A stretch of DNA of 64,000 bases, taken from the NCBI RefSeq assembly GCF_001717465.1, contig NZ_CP017074.1:2508873-2572872 (forward strand). The letters run 5' to 3'. The stretch is from Luteimonas sp. JM171. GTDB taxonomy: Bacteria > Pseudomonadota > Gammaproteobacteria > Xanthomonadales > Xanthomonadaceae. Made by a program: the position numbers and the translations under genes. Positions 22,105 through 33,570 of this stretch are shown piece by piece; within the stretch, counting starts at the first letter, position 1; each line of letters begins with the position of its first letter. Under the pieces are notes generated by a model. The model had not been told where the DNA came from and did no database searches. It saw nothing but the letters and a program-made list of their open reading frames with translations.

Positions 22105-22118
22105 GGCCGGCCGCTGCC

Positions 22119-24491
<2,373 letters not shown>

Positions 24492-24603
24492 GGCGATGCT
24501 CCGGGGTATTGGATTGTCTGGTTGGGGGCAGGGCGGCGGCAGGCGCGGGCGCCGTCCCGTCGAAACGGCTATTTTAGCAACCCCGCCGCCTTCAGGCCCG
24601 CCC

Positions 24604-25443
24604 ATGCCTACCGACCAGAGCCAGCTTCCCGTCCGCCCCGTGTTCTACGTGTCGGACGGCACCGGCATCACCGCCGAGACCATGGGCCACAGCCTGCTGA
24701 CCCAGTTTGACGGCGTGCGCTTCCTGACCGACCGGATCCCCTTCGTGGATACCCCGGACAAGGCCCGCGAGGCGGCAACCGAGATCGTGGCCGCGGGCAA
24801 GGCCCACGGCACCCGCCCGATCGTGGTCAATTCCTGCGTGGACCCCGAGCTCAATGAGATCCTCGCCGAGAGCGGGGCGCTGATGCTGGACGTGTTTGCG
24901 CCCTTCATCGCGCCGCTGGAGGCCGAACTGGGCACGGCGCGCGAATCGCGGGTGGGGCAGGCCCACGGCATGGTGGATTTCGATACTTACCACCGCCGCA
25001 TCAACGCGATGAACTTCGCCCTGGCCCACGACGACGGCATGTCGGTGAACTACGACGAGGCCGAAGTGATCCTGGTGGCGGTGTCACGCGCCGGCAAGAC
25101 GCCCACCTGCATCTATCTGGCCCTGCATTACGGGATCCGCGCGGCCAACTATCCGCTCACTCCCGAGGACCTGGAGCAGGACCGGCTGCCGAAGCTGCTG
25201 CGGCCGCACCGCAGCAAGCTGTTCGGACTTACCATCGATCCGCAGCGCCTGCACCAGGTGCGCCAGGAGCGGCGGCCCAATTCGCGCTATGCGGAGCTGG
25301 AGACCTGCAAGCGCGAGGTGGCGGCGGCCGAAACGCTGCTGAGGATGGAGAACATTCCCACGCTCAGCACCACCCACGCGTCGATCGAAGAGATCTCCAG
25401 CCGGATCCTCGAGCACCTGGGGATCAGCCGCGAAATGTTCTGA
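24604..25443 (+). CDS. ppsR: PEP synthase regulatory kinase/pyrophosphorylase
   Basis: DUF299-family protein of 279 residues. It inactivates PEP synthase by ADP-dependent phosphorylation and restores it with phosphate. The N-terminus has [16 protein letters not shown] and the P-loop reads [16 protein letters not shown] near residues 158-173. It is divergent from ppsA with 112 bases between, a common regulator-target pair. Confidence 0.93.
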   Translation: MPTDQSQLPVRPVFYVSDGTGITAETMGHSLLTQFDGVRFLTDRIPFVDTPDKAREAATEIVAAGKAHGTRPIVVNSCVDPELNEILAESGALMLDVFAPFIAPLEAELGTARESRVGQAHGMVDFDTYHRRINAMNFALAHDDGMSVNYDEAEVILVAVSRAGKTPTCIYLALHYGIRAANYPLTPEDLEQDRLPKLLRPHRSKLFGLTIDPQRLHQVRQERRPNSRYAELETCKREVAAAETLLRMENIPTLSTTHASIEEISSRILEHLGISREMF

Positions 25444-25519
25444 ACAAAATGAACGCGGGCACCTGCGGCAGCGGCGCCCATGCCTGCCGGGCAGGGGGTT
25501 GAGCGTGTAGCATCAATGC

Positions 25520-26023
25520 ATGTCCCACGTTGCCACCCGCATCCAGCGCGTCCCCGGCCTGAGCCGCTTTGGCTGGCTGATGGCCCTGTACGCGGAGAAC
25601 CATGACCTGCTGCAGCGGCTGTTCGAGCCGGCCGACCTGGGGCCGGGCAGCTACGTCTCCAGCATCGGCGACGGCCTGGACGTGCGCGTGGATGTGCTTG
25701 AAGTCCACCCTTACACCAGCGAGCTGCGCCTGAGCTACGGCATCACCGACCCGGTCACCGGCCAGCCCGATCCTTCAGCCTATGTGCGCGTGTACCGCGA
25801 CGCGCGGCAGGTGGAAGCCACGCACTGCTACGTGGGCCGCCGCTGGCAGGACGTGATCGGCATGTTCCCGCCGCCCAGGCGCGTGGTGGGCCATCGCCTG
25901 CAGATGAACACCTTCCTGGGTAAATGGCTGCACTACCTGGCCGAGCGCGGCCACGGCGTGGCCACGCTGCAGTATGACGGCCCGGTGCGGGACGCTCAGC
26001 GCTCGGGCACCGTCCACAGGTAG
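25520..26023 (+). CDS. DUF1249 domain protein
   Basis: Protein of 167 residues of the DUF1249 (YqiB-like) family, recognised from LMALYAENHDLLQRLF, LEVHPYTSELRLSY, VRVYRDARQVEA and LQMNTFLGKWLHYLAERGH. The function is unknown. Its last 28 bases overlap the 3' end of the convergent methyltransferase gene. Confidence 0.82.
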   Translation: MSHVATRIQRVPGLSRFGWLMALYAENHDLLQRLFEPADLGPGSYVSSIGDGLDVRVDVLEVHPYTSELRLSYGITDPVTGQPDPSAYVRVYRDARQVEATHCYVGRRWQDVIGMFPPPRRVVGHRLQMNTFLGKWLHYLAERGHGVATLQYDGPVRDAQRSGTVHR

Positions 26024-26682
26024 ATCTTGCTGCCTTCGACTTCGCGGGTCTCCTCCGGCTCCCATTCGTTGGCCATGTCGAACGAGTGGCTGACGATGCG
26101 GGTACCGGGCTTGAGCTCGCTCAGCAGCTTGGGGCGCAGCTTCACGTTGAGGCTCTGCAGCAGGTAGAGCGTGACCACGGAAGCCTCGCTGATCCAGGCG
26201 TCGAACATGTCGCCTTCGATGAAGGTGACCTTGTCGGCCACCCCGGCTTCCTCGGCGTTGGCATTGGCTTCGCGGATGCGCGCCGGGTTGATGTCGATGC
26301 CCACGGCGTGGATGCCGAAGCGCTTGGCAGCGGTGATCGGGATCCGGCCGTCGCCGGAACCCAGGTCATACAGCACGTCGTCGGGGCCCACGTTGGCAAG
26401 CTCGAGCATGGCGTCCACCACCGGCTGCGGCGTGGGCACGTAGATCACGTCGGGCTCGCGGGCCGGGGGCGGGGCGTCTTCCTCAAAGGGCGACTCGGGG
26501 CCGGCCTGGGCCGTGACGGTGCCCATGTCCTGGGGCGCAACCGGCGGCGAGGCCTGGGCCGCCTGGCCCGACTCGCCGGCGGGCTCGTACGCGACTTCGG
26601 CGGCTCCGGCGGAGTCTTCTGAGCAGGCGCTCAGCAGGGGGATCAGCAACAACAGACAGGCGAGGGGACGCATCGCATTCAT
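25996..26682 (-). CDS. Exported class I SAM-dependent methyltransferase-like lipoprotein
   Basis: Protein of 228 residues with a lipoprotein signal (LLLLIPLLSACS), a low-complexity acidic/Ala linker, then a Rossmann methyltransferase domain: VDAMLELANVGPDDVLYDLG, GSGDGRIPITAAKRFG (SAM-binding) and ARIREANANAEEAGV. The C-terminus KIYLWTVPE fits the exported methyltransferase group of Xanthomonadaceae. The substrate is unknown, and SAM is not expected in the periplasm. It overlaps the upstream permease gene by four bases. Confidence 0.82.
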   Translation of the reverse strand: MNAMRPLACLLLLIPLLSACSEDSAGAAEVAYEPAGESGQAAQASPPVAPQDMGTVTAQAGPESPFEEDAPPPAREPDVIYVPTPQPVVDAMLELANVGPDDVLYDLGSGDGRIPITAAKRFGIHAVGIDINPARIREANANAEEAGVADKVTFIEGDMFDAWISEASVVTLYLLQSLNVKLRPKLLSELKPGTRIVSHSFDMANEWEPEETREVEGSKIYLWTVPER

Positions 26683-28025
26683 GGTGAAGCCTCCGGCGTG
26701 GATGCAGTGGATGGTCGCAGATACAGCAATAGTGCACCGCCCGCGGCCAGCACGCCCACGCCCACCAGCGCGCCGGCGCCGGTGTAGACCAGGCTCGACC
26801 ACAGCAGGTACGCGCAGGTCAGGCAGAACAGCAGCGGGAGCACCGGGTACAGCGGGACCCGGAACGGGCGCTCCGCGTGCGGCTCGCGCCGGCGCAGCAC
26901 GAACAGGCTGATGCCCACAAGAAGGAAGAACAGCCAGAAAACCGGCGCGGTGTACTCGACTGCCAGCTGGAAGCCATCCATGGCCAGTCCGCCCAGCGCC
27001 ACCAGCAGCAGCGCCAAACCTCCCTGGACCAGCATCGCCATGCGCGGGGAGCCGCTGCGCTCGTCCCAGCGGCCGATGAAGGCGAGGGCGGGGAAGTCGC
27101 GCCCGACCGCATACACGCTGCGCGCGCCGGTGATCAGCGTGGCGTTGGCCGAGGTCAGCGCCGCCGCCACCACGATCGCGCTCATCAGCACCGCGCCGGT
27201 GCCGCCGAACGCATGCTGCATCAGGTCGGCCGCCACCGCGTCCGCCCCGGCCATGCCGCCCAGGCCGAGCACGCGCAGGTACGCCAGGTTGACCAGCAGG
27301 TAGAGCAGGGAGATCACCACCAGGCTCAGCACGAGGATCCGTGGCATCCACCTGTGGGCATCGCGAACTTCCGCGGTGATGTACACCGCCTCGTTCCAGC
27401 CGCCGAAGGTGAGCAGTACGAACACCAGGATCAATCCCATCGCGCTGTCGCCGCCAGGCGCGGCAACCGCGGTATCGCCGGGCGCGAAAAAGAGGCCGGC
27501 GACGATGATCAGCACCACGCCGCCGATCTCCAGCATCGTCAGCCAGAACTGCGCCGCGGCCCCCTGGCGGATGCCGGCCCAGTTGATGGCCGTCAGGACC
27601 ACCACGGCCAGCGCCGCATACGCCGCCGATGACCAGGCCCCCAGACCAAACAGCTGGGCCAGGTAATCGCCAACGACGAACGCAAGCAGGGCCACGGATC
27701 CTGTCTGGATGATCGCCAGCCGCGCCCATCCATACAGGAATGCCACACGCGGGCCATACGCCAGCCGCAGGTAGCTGTAGTCGCCGCCGGCGTGCGGGTA
27801 CGTGGTGGCCAGTTCCGCGTAGCAGAGGGCGCCGACGATCGAAAGCAGCCCGCCCACCAGCCAGGCGCCGAGCATCACCAGTTCGCTGCCCGACGCACCT
27901 GCCACCAGGGACGGCATGCGGAAGATCCCGGCGCCAACGACGATGCCGACGGTGATCGCGAACGCATCGCGCGGGCGCAGTACGGGGCGGGGGAGGGAGG
28001 TGGCGGACCGCCGGGCTGAATCCAT
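26679..28025 (-). CDS. APC-family amino acid permease
   Basis: Inner-membrane transporter of 448 residues with about twelve transmembrane helices. The TM1 signature is ITVGIVVGAGIFRMPSLVAG, with the Gly-rich substrate-binding unwound region, and TM6 reads GLILVFVLLTFGGWNEAVYIT. This arrangement resembles the LAT-like branch of APC transporters. The exact substrate cannot be told. The downstream methyltransferase is translationally coupled (ATGA). Confidence 0.85.
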   Translation of the reverse strand: MDSARRSATSLPRPVLRPRDAFAITVGIVVGAGIFRMPSLVAGASGSELVMLGAWLVGGLLSIVGALCYAELATTYPHAGGDYSYLRLAYGPRVAFLYGWARLAIIQTGSVALLAFVVGDYLAQLFGLGAWSSAAYAALAVVVLTAINWAGIRQGAAAQFWLTMLEIGGVVLIIVAGLFFAPGDTAVAAPGGDSAMGLILVFVLLTFGGWNEAVYITAEVRDAHRWMPRILVLSLVVISLLYLLVNLAYLRVLGLGGMAGADAVAADLMQHAFGGTGAVLMSAIVVAAALTSANATLITGARSVYAVGRDFPALAFIGRWDERSGSPRMAMLVQGGLALLLVALGGLAMDGFQLAVEYTAPVFWLFFLLVGISLFVLRRREPHAERPFRVPLYPVLPLLFCLTCAYLLWSSLVYTGAGALVGVGVLAAGGALLLYLRPSTASTPEASP

Positions 28026-28059
28026 CGCCCGAGGGTAGCGCGTTGGCGGAGACCGGATA

Positions 28060-28089
28060 CAACAACGCCCGCTTGCGCGGGCGTTGTTG
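28060..28089 (-). terminator. Hairpin downstream of tRNA-Glu
   Basis: A perfect 13-bp stem (28060-28072 with 28077-28089, 4-base loop) lies just past the 3' end of the minus-strand tRNA-Glu. The minus-strand side ends in GTTGTTGTAT, partly U-rich, so it is likely the tRNA terminator. Confidence 0.65.
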
Positions 28090-28096
28090 CTTGAAG

Positions 28097-28172
28097 TGGC
28101 GTCCCCACGGGGATTCGAACCCCGGTCGCAACCGTGAAAGGGTTGTGTCCTAGGCCTCTAGACGATGGGGAC
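28097..28172 (-). tRNA. tRNA-Glu (TTC)
   Basis: The minus strand folds as a tRNA: acceptor stem GTCCCCA/TGGGGAC, D-arm GTCTAGAGGCCTAGGAC, anticodon loop CCTTTCACG with anticodon TTC, T-arm GGTTCGAATCC. Discriminator G and encoded CCA are present (CCA at 28097-28099). The length with CCA is 76 bases. It sits 52 bases downstream of tRNA-Ala on the same strand. Confidence 0.96.
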
Positions 28173-28224
28173 GTCGTTCGGTACTGGTTGCCTGGCCGGC
28201 CTTTGGCCAGGTAACCCGAATTGT

Positions 28225-28300
28225 TGGTGGAGCCAGGCGGGATCGAACCGCCGACCTCCTGCATGCCATGCAGGCGCTCTCCCAGCTGAGCTATGGCCCC
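28225..28300 (-). tRNA. tRNA-Ala (GGC)
   Basis: The minus strand folds as a tRNA: acceptor GGGGCCA/TGGCTCC, D-arm AGCTCAGCTGGGAGAGC, anticodon stem-loop CTGCATGGCATGCAG with anticodon GGC, T-arm GGTTCGATCC. Discriminator A and encoded CCA are present at 28225-28228. It closely resembles E. coli tRNA-Ala(GGC). The length with CCA is 76 bases. Confidence 0.96.
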
Positions 28301-28494
28301 ACTGCTGGAAGCCGGAAATTGTAGTGGCGGATTTCAAAGAGCGCAACTACTTCCAGCGAGCTGCGAGCGAAAGGGTGCCTGGCGATGATCCACGGGCTCG
28401 CCATGGCGCCCGTTGTACAGTGCGGGGCGGGCCATCAACACAGGGCGTTTCATTGGGCACCAGCTCCACGGCCACTGTCCGGCGGGCGATCAAG

Positions 28495-29561
28495 GTGGAG
28501 ATCGCCGTGGTCGGCGCCGGGCAGGCGGGCCTGTCCTCCGCCTATCACCTGCGGCGCCTTGGTCTGGAGCCGGGCAGGGACTTCATCGTCTTCGACCAAT
28601 CCCCGGTCCCGGGGGTGCCTGGCAGTTCCGCTGGCCCTCCCTGACCCTGGCGACCGCAAACAACATCCACGACCTCCCGGGGCTGCCGCTGGCCGAGGTG
28701 ATCAGCGATGGCGGGAGCGGCGAGGTGCAGGCCGCCACCGCCGTGCCGCGCTATTACCAGGCCTACGAAGACGCTTTCGACCTGCGCGTCCAGCGTCCGG
28801 TGCAGGTCCGCGTGGTCTGCGATCGCAGCGGGAGGCTGCGTGTGGAGACTGACGCCGGCATTTTTTCCGCCCGCGGGCTCATCAACGCCACCGGGACCTG
28901 GGAAACCCCGCATGTGCCCGATTACCCGGGACGGGACCGCTTCCAGGGCATGCAGCTGCACACCCGGGACTACGTCCGCGCCGGCGACTTCGCCGGCAAA
29001 CACGTCATCGTCGTTGGCGCAGGGATTTCAGCGATCGAGCTGCTGGACGAGATCTCGCAGGTGACGTCCACCACGTGGGTCACCCGTCGCAAGCCGGAAT
29101 TCCGCGCCGGCCCGTTCACCCCCGAGGTCGGGCGCGCTGCTGTGAAGCTGGTCGAGGAACGGGTGCGCAAGGGACTCCCGCCTGGCTCGGTTGTCTCGGT
29201 CACCGGGCTGCCGGTGACCCCGAGGATCAAGGCCATGCAGCAGCGTGGCGTGCTGGCCCGGCGACCGATGTTCAGCGAGATCACCGAACGCGGGGTACGC
29301 TGGGAAGACGGCAGCGAACTGGCCGCCGACGTGATCCTGTGGTGCACCGGCTTCCGCAGCGCGCTGGACCATCTTGCGCCTCTGCAACTGCGCGAAGACA
29401 GCGGAGGCATCGTCATGACCGGGCGGCTGGCCACACAGGTCGCGAAGGACCCGCGCATCGATCTGGTGGGCTACGGGCCGTCCGCCTCGACGATCGGAGC
29501 AAACCGCGCGGGTGGTGCAGCAGCGCGGGAGCTGATGGAGTTCTTGGGGTTACGCCGCTGA
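28495..29561 (+). pseudogene. FAD/NAD(P)-binding monooxygenase-like gene with a one-base frameshift
   Basis: The N-terminal FAD-binding part (EIAVVGAGQAGLSSAYHLRRL) is in one frame. The remainder (GAWQFRWPSLTLATANNIHD through the NADPH-binding VIVVGAGISAIELLDE and the C-terminal GANRAGGAAARELMEFLG) continues in the next. The break is at a run of five G at 28611-28615. A sixth G would restore PVPGGAWQFRWPS and a protein of about 355 residues, normal for CzcO/flavin monooxygenase-like oxidoreductases. It may be a real mutation, a phase-variable tract or a sequencing error. I chose GTG 28495 as start. It ends 16 bases before dif. Confidence 0.75.
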
Positions 29562-29577
29562 ACCCGACCAGCTCCTT

Positions 29578-29605
29578 AAATTACATAATGTACATTATGC
29601 GCAAT
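29578..29605. other. dif: Chromosomal dif site (attL of the inovirus prophage)
   Basis: A 28-bp XerCD target. One arm is AAATTACATAA (29578-29588), the centre TGTACA (29589-29594), and the other arm TTATGCGCAAT (29595-29605). Read on the minus strand, it matches E. coli dif closely (GCGCATAA, six-base centre, TTATGT). It marks the chromosome dimer resolution site and hence the terminus. The XerC-type arm and centre recur at 36253-36269, at the other end of the phage. Confidence 0.85.
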
Positions 29606-29663
29606 TGGCTACGGCACCTTGCCTCGCGGCTTGCGAGCATGGCGCGCCGCCCGAGGTTTGGCT

Positions 29664-29879
29664 ATGCGTCCCCCGTGCTGGCGTGAAGGATCATCCTGCC
29701 CGAACTGGTGCGCCCGTGCCTACTACAACCGCACCGTGCACAACATCCAATATCTGCCGGAGCCGTGGCAAGGCTGGCGATTCAGCGGCCGCTGGCTGAT
29801 CAACCCGCACCGGGAGCGCATCGCTCCCCATCTGCTCGACCGGATCATGTATCGCCACGCCCAGTTGTACCGGGTGTAA
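29664..29879 (+). CDS. Small phage protein (DUF3653-like, tentative)
   Basis: Protein of 71 residues starting at ATG 29664. It is rich in aromatic residues: PEPWQGWRFSGRWLINPHRERIAP recalls the W-x-GW-RFxGxxL-P pattern of DUF3653 phage proteins. In the circular phage it overlaps the end of the HTH regulator by 23 bases, so the two may be co-expressed. A role in phage regulation is inferred from position only. Confidence 0.5.
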   Translation: MRPPCWREGSSCPNWCARAYYNRTVHNIQYLPEPWQGWRFSGRWLINPHRERIAPHLLDRIMYRHAQLYRV

Positions 29880-30074
29880 AAGCGGTCAGCAGACGCGCAG
29901 GTTGATCCGCGGCCGCGGGACGGTCGCGGCCCGCGCCAGTGGTGCGCAGGCGTCCAGGCATCCAGATCAAGAGCGGGTCAGCGTGGCCTAAGTGTCAAGC
30001 GTCCCTTACATCTGGACCACAACGCCCCGCGCGGGCTTCGGGTATCGTTTCGCCCTGGGGAACCGGGGATCGAC

Positions 30075-30455
30075 ATGGAACGGATCAGCAGCAGGCAAGG
30101 GCCGGAGACGCGGGAAAGAGGACTCGCCCTGTGGGTTGGCCTGGCGCTCGGGTTCGCCGGCGTCATCGTGACCATCGGCGGGATCTACGAGTGGAACCAG
30201 CGCAAGACCCGCGGCCGGCCGGCCGTGGTGATCACCGAGAGCGCCCCGAAGGATCCACCGGCCGCGGCGATCGCGGATCCGCAGATCGAGGAGCTCCGCC
30301 GGCAGCTGGCGGCAGAGCGCCGCGCGCGGATCGAGGCCGAAGCCAGGGCATTTGAGCGCGAGCAGGAAGCCGCAAGGCAAAGACCCCGCCGATGCATCAA
30401 CGGGGTCCGATTCGAGCAGTTCGGCCAGGAGTGGCGGAACGTGGGGCGCTGCTAA
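30075..30455 (+). CDS. Phage-encoded membrane protein, function unknown
   Basis: Protein of 126 residues. It has one transmembrane helix near residues 18-40 (LALWVGLALGFAGVIVTIGGIY), then a charged, probably coiled-coil segment (EELRRQLAAERRARIEAEAR) and a C-terminal Cys-containing motif (RCINGVRFEQFG). I do not recognise the family. It is on the opposite strand to the morphogenesis genes and its stop overlaps that of zot by three bases. Confidence 0.55.
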   Translation: MERISSRQGPETRERGLALWVGLALGFAGVIVTIGGIYEWNQRKTRGRPAVVITESAPKDPPAAAIADPQIEELRRQLAAERRARIEAEARAFEREQEAARQRPRRCINGVRFEQFGQEWRNVGRC

Positions 30456-31663
30456 GGCGCCGGCCGGGTCAGGCTACCGAACTCGGCGGACACCATCGGT
30501 TGGGGCGCAGAGCCGACCATCCCGCCACCATTGCGCGGAGCTCCACGGCGGCCGGCCCCGGCGTCGTGAACACTGGCAAGCTGGCTCCGATCCTGCGAGA
30601 GCTCCCGCCGCTCCCGGTAAGGGTTGTACGGCGTGCCCCAGCGTGCCACGCGGCGACACTCGCCCTCCCCTATGTCGTAGCGGGTGCCCTGCTCCGTGAC
30701 GCAGTGACAACCGCCCTCCTGCCACTCCCCGGAGCCGTTGCGCCCTGGGCCGCTTGCCATGCAGTAGAGCTGCGGATCGGACACGGCCGGACGGTCATCA
30801 AAAATCTGCGCCGTCCAGGGCATCGTCGCGAACCGGGGCAGGTGGCGTTCGGCGTACTCCGTGGGCGTCAGGGGCGCAGCAGTCTCATCCCGGGTGCGGC
30901 TGGTGGGGGCCGTGGGCGGCGACGCCGGCAAGCCGGCGTTCGCCGCTTCCGCGGTCTCCACGGCGCCGAGCTCGGGTTTGAGGCTGTTGAAGGCCAGCCA
31001 TCCAAAGAATCCGGCGCCCAGCAGCAGCAGCGGCAGCGCGATCACCTTGAACGGAATGCGCCGCTTGATCGTGTGAACCTCGGCCGACTTGTAGGACTCG
31101 AACACATGCGCGGGCAGCGCCTTGGTGGTGCGTTCGGCCTGCTCGCGGCGTGCCGGCGACTTTACATCGTCCTGGAGCTCGCCCCAACGGTACTGCTCCA
31201 CCATCTTGGTGCCGAACAGCCGGACCATATGCGTGTGCGCGGCGATCAGCGACCGGGCGAAGGGATAGATTTGATTCGGCCCCTGCGAGGTCCACACGAA
31301 GTCCAGGCCCCGATGCCGGTGCTCGGCCAGCTGGAGCACGTGCGGCGGCGTGGCCTGCCGGCTGGCGTCGTGCAGATGCCCGAACCACTTCCATGCTTCA
31401 TCGACGAAGATCAGCGAGCCGTCAGGGACCACGTGCGCATGCCCAGGCTCGCCGGCGGTGCAGTTGCAGGTGCCCTCGACGCCCTCCTTGACCTCGTTCC
31501 ATTTGCGCGGGTCTTCCAGGACGGTGGCAACCCCGGGTTGCAGGCCATTAATCCCCGCAGCGAACAGCGGCCGCTCCCCTTTCTCCGCTTCCTGCAACAG
31601 CCGATCCATCATGAAAGCGGTTTTGCCGTTACCCGGCAGGCCGGTGTAGAGCTCGATAGGCAT
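30452..31663 (-). CDS. zot: Zot-domain assembly ATPase (inovirus pI-like)
   Basis: Protein of 403 residues. The N-terminal Zot domain has Walker A GLPGNGKTAF (residues 8-17) and Walker B LIFVDEAWKWF. One transmembrane helix lies near residue 220 (VIALPLLLLGAGFFGWLAF), followed by a periplasmic tail with several Cys. Inovirus Zot/pI drives phage assembly and extrusion through the inner membrane. ATG 31663 overlaps the stop of the DUF2523 gene by one base. The name comes from Vibrio zonula occludens toxin; no toxin role is implied. Confidence 0.9.
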   Translation of the reverse strand: MPIELYTGLPGNGKTAFMMDRLLQEAEKGERPLFAAGINGLQPGVATVLEDPRKWNEVKEGVEGTCNCTAGEPGHAHVVPDGSLIFVDEAWKWFGHLHDASRQATPPHVLQLAEHRHRGLDFVWTSQGPNQIYPFARSLIAAHTHMVRLFGTKMVEQYRWGELQDDVKSPARREQAERTTKALPAHVFESYKSAEVHTIKRRIPFKVIALPLLLLGAGFFGWLAFNSLKPELGAVETAEAANAGLPASPPTAPTSRTRDETAAPLTPTEYAERHLPRFATMPWTAQIFDDRPAVSDPQLYCMASGPGRNGSGEWQEGGCHCVTEQGTRYDIGEGECRRVARWGTPYNPYRERRELSQDRSQLASVHDAGAGRRGAPRNGGGMVGSAPQPMVSAEFGSLTRPAP

Positions 31664-32046
31664 TAGGGGGCTCCGAATCCTTTCTTGAACAGGAACAGGC
31701 GGCCTTGCGTGATCACGTGCTTCGACACGATCGCGGAAATGATCATCGTGATCGCCTTGTCGAAGCGCAGGACGCCCATCCATGCAATCGCCGCATCGGC
31801 ATACTCACCGCCGCCCATGCCGGAGGTTGCATAACCACGAAGCAGGGAGATCGCGGGATCGATCACGATCTTGATCGTCCCGAAGTTGATGCCCAGCCAG
31901 ACCATCGCGAGCATGATGAACAGCCCGAGTTTGGTCTTGAACATGTACGTAATGCCGGACACCACACCGGCAACGATGGCGCCGCTGGTGGCACGGCGGG
32001 CAAGCGCACTCCCGCCGCCGATCAAGGTTATCGCTCTCCAAGGCAT
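31663..32046 (-). CDS. DUF2523 membrane protein (minor coat pVI-like)
   Basis: Protein of 127 residues with at least two hydrophobic segments (GLFIMLAMVWLGINFG and the C-terminal DKAITMIISAIVSKHVI). DUF2523 proteins sit between the adsorption protein and Zot in inoviruses, the position of gene VI, and are thought to cap the virion. It is coupled to both neighbours by one-base overlaps (TAATG). Confidence 0.75.
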   Translation of the reverse strand: MPWRAITLIGGGSALARRATSGAIVAGVVSGITYMFKTKLGLFIMLAMVWLGINFGTIKIVIDPAISLLRGYATSGMGGGEYADAAIAWMGVLRFDKAITMIISAIVSKHVITQGRLFLFKKGFGAP

Positions 32047-33503
32047 TAGACGTTCATCCCGCCCGCAAGGATGCGCAGGCTAAGCAGTGAGGAAATGACC
32101 AGGACGATATAGCCGGCGAGCGTCATCCAGTCGCACATGCGCGGCCCGATGGTGTTGAAGTCCAGCGTCGTGCCCAGGACGTTGATCGAAGGCAACGCGG
32201 GGCAGCTGGTGCCGAAGCCGAGCCCTTCCGTGTCCAGGTCGCCGTCGCCTACTTCCCCGGCGTTCTCGCTGCCATCGGTGAAGGCTTGGCCCGGGTCGCC
32301 TCCGTCGCCAGTCGTCCCCGATGCACCATCGACAGCGCCGGTAGAGGTGCCTTCAACGTCAAATTCTGCGGTGCCGCCGTCATCGCCTCCATCGCCTGAT
32401 CCGTCACCGTCTTGGCTGACGAGCTCGCGCAGCGCGCACATGGCGCGCCACTGGGTAATCAGCTGCTTGTGCTCCATCGGGTCGCAGCCTTCCCCGACGC
32501 AGATCGGGATATTGAAATCGCTGCATGCGTCACCGCCTTCAACACCGCTCACGCGCCGGGTATTGCAGTCAATGCGCCACTGGATGCGCGCTTGCCCGCA
32601 CATGATCGCGTCCCCGGAACACGTGGGCGGTACCGAGCAACTTTCTCCCCCCGAAAACTGCATGCCATCCTTGTTCGGGGAATCACCATCCGGCCCTTCT
32701 TCGTCCGGCGTATCCGGGTCCAGGTCATTGGTCGCCGCCTTGCAGGTGCCATCCTGGCCGCGAGCCTGCCCCGTAGGGCAAGGGACCGGCGTACAGCTAC
32801 CGTCCGGAGCTCTCACATGGTAGGGCGGGCAGTTGCCGGTCGGATGGCACTCGCCGTCGACTTCATGCTGGCCAACAGGGCATTGCCCCTTCGGCGCACA
32901 GGTGCCATCCGCCAGCTGGACTTCATCGAGCTTGCACTCGCCTGGAGCATCCGTCTCTGGCGGCTCGTTGTCCTCGGTGCAGGTCGCGCCGGTGGGCGAT
33001 GCCTGGAAGTTGCACCAATAGCCAAGATTCGGGCCTTCGGTGACCAAGGTGCAGGCCGGATCGTCCAGCGTATATTCGCAGCCCGTCATGCAGGCCGCAC
33101 CGGGAACCGTCAATAAGCTTGTGTTGATGTTGAAGTCACGCGTCGTGCGTGCATCGCAGCTTGCGCCCCAGTAGTAGCCATAACCGGATGCGGCACCGGT
33201 ACAGTTGCGATTGTTGGTGCTGCCCTCCGGAAGGTAACCACAGCGATAATTGTTAGTGATCATCCGGCAATTGGGCGTTCCCGGAATCCCATCTTCCTGC
33301 ATCGAATGTTCAGCGTGCGCAATACACGCCGCGAGAGCCTGCCCCTCGTCGCACCCTGCGCCTTGGTCACAACCAAACAGGCCAGCCCGAGCCGTACCCA
33401 CCCCCACGCCCAACGCCGACAGCAGCGCATAGACGCCCAGGCCGACGAGAATCCACACGACGCGGCGCACCGCCGTACGCTTGATGTAGTTGCCCCAATT
33501 CAT
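32046..33503 (-). CDS. Phage adsorption/attachment protein (pIII-like)
   Basis: Protein of 485 residues with an N-terminal signal (VVWILVGLGVYALLSALGVG), a Cys-rich body with repeated short motifs (CPVGQHEVDGECHPTGNCPP), a long Asp/Gly/Glu-rich linker and a C-terminal transmembrane anchor (LAGYIVLVISSLLSLRILAGG). This is the layout of gene III proteins, which bind the pilus receptor and are anchored at the virion tip. The Gly/Asp-rich linker separates the receptor-binding part from the anchor. Confidence 0.82.
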   Translation of the reverse strand: MNWGNYIKRTAVRRVVWILVGLGVYALLSALGVGVGTARAGLFGCDQGAGCDEGQALAACIAHAEHSMQEDGIPGTPNCRMITNNYRCGYLPEGSTNNRNCTGAASGYGYYWGASCDARTTRDFNINTSLLTVPGAACMTGCEYTLDDPACTLVTEGPNLGYWCNFQASPTGATCTEDNEPPETDAPGECKLDEVQLADGTCAPKGQCPVGQHEVDGECHPTGNCPPYHVRAPDGSCTPVPCPTGQARGQDGTCKAATNDLDPDTPDEEGPDGDSPNKDGMQFSGGESCSVPPTCSGDAIMCGQARIQWRIDCNTRRVSGVEGGDACSDFNIPICVGEGCDPMEHKQLITQWRAMCALRELVSQDGDGSGDGGDDGGTAEFDVEGTSTGAVDGASGTTGDGGDPGQAFTDGSENAGEVGDGDLDTEGLGFGTSCPALPSINVLGTTLDFNTIGPRMCDWMTLAGYIVLVISSLLSLRILAGGMNV

Positions 33504-33507
33504 CGCA

Positions 33508-33570
33508 TCAGTCCCAAAACAGGATGGCGAGGGCGAGCAGCCACGCTACGAGCCAGATCCAGCCTTCCAT
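33508..33570 (-). CDS. Tiny hydrophobic phage protein (20 residues)
   Basis: ATG to TGA reading MEGWIWLVAWLLALAILFWD: a single hydrophobic helix flanked by acidic residues. Its ATG overlaps the stop of the 47-residue ORF upstream and its stop lies 4 bases before the pIII start, so it fits the operon. Size and position match the small minor coat proteins (pVII/pIX) of filamentous phages. No homology could be tested. Confidence 0.5.
   Translation of the reverse strand: MEGWIWLVAWLLALAILFWD

Noticed and set aside
29587..29686. Apparent start of a separate small ORF at the left end of the phage
   Set aside because: It is the C-terminal part of the phage HTH regulator split by integration, not an independent gene.
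30392..31666. Plus-strand frame of 424 codons across zot
   Set aside because: Antisense to zot, with low-complexity composition and no motif.
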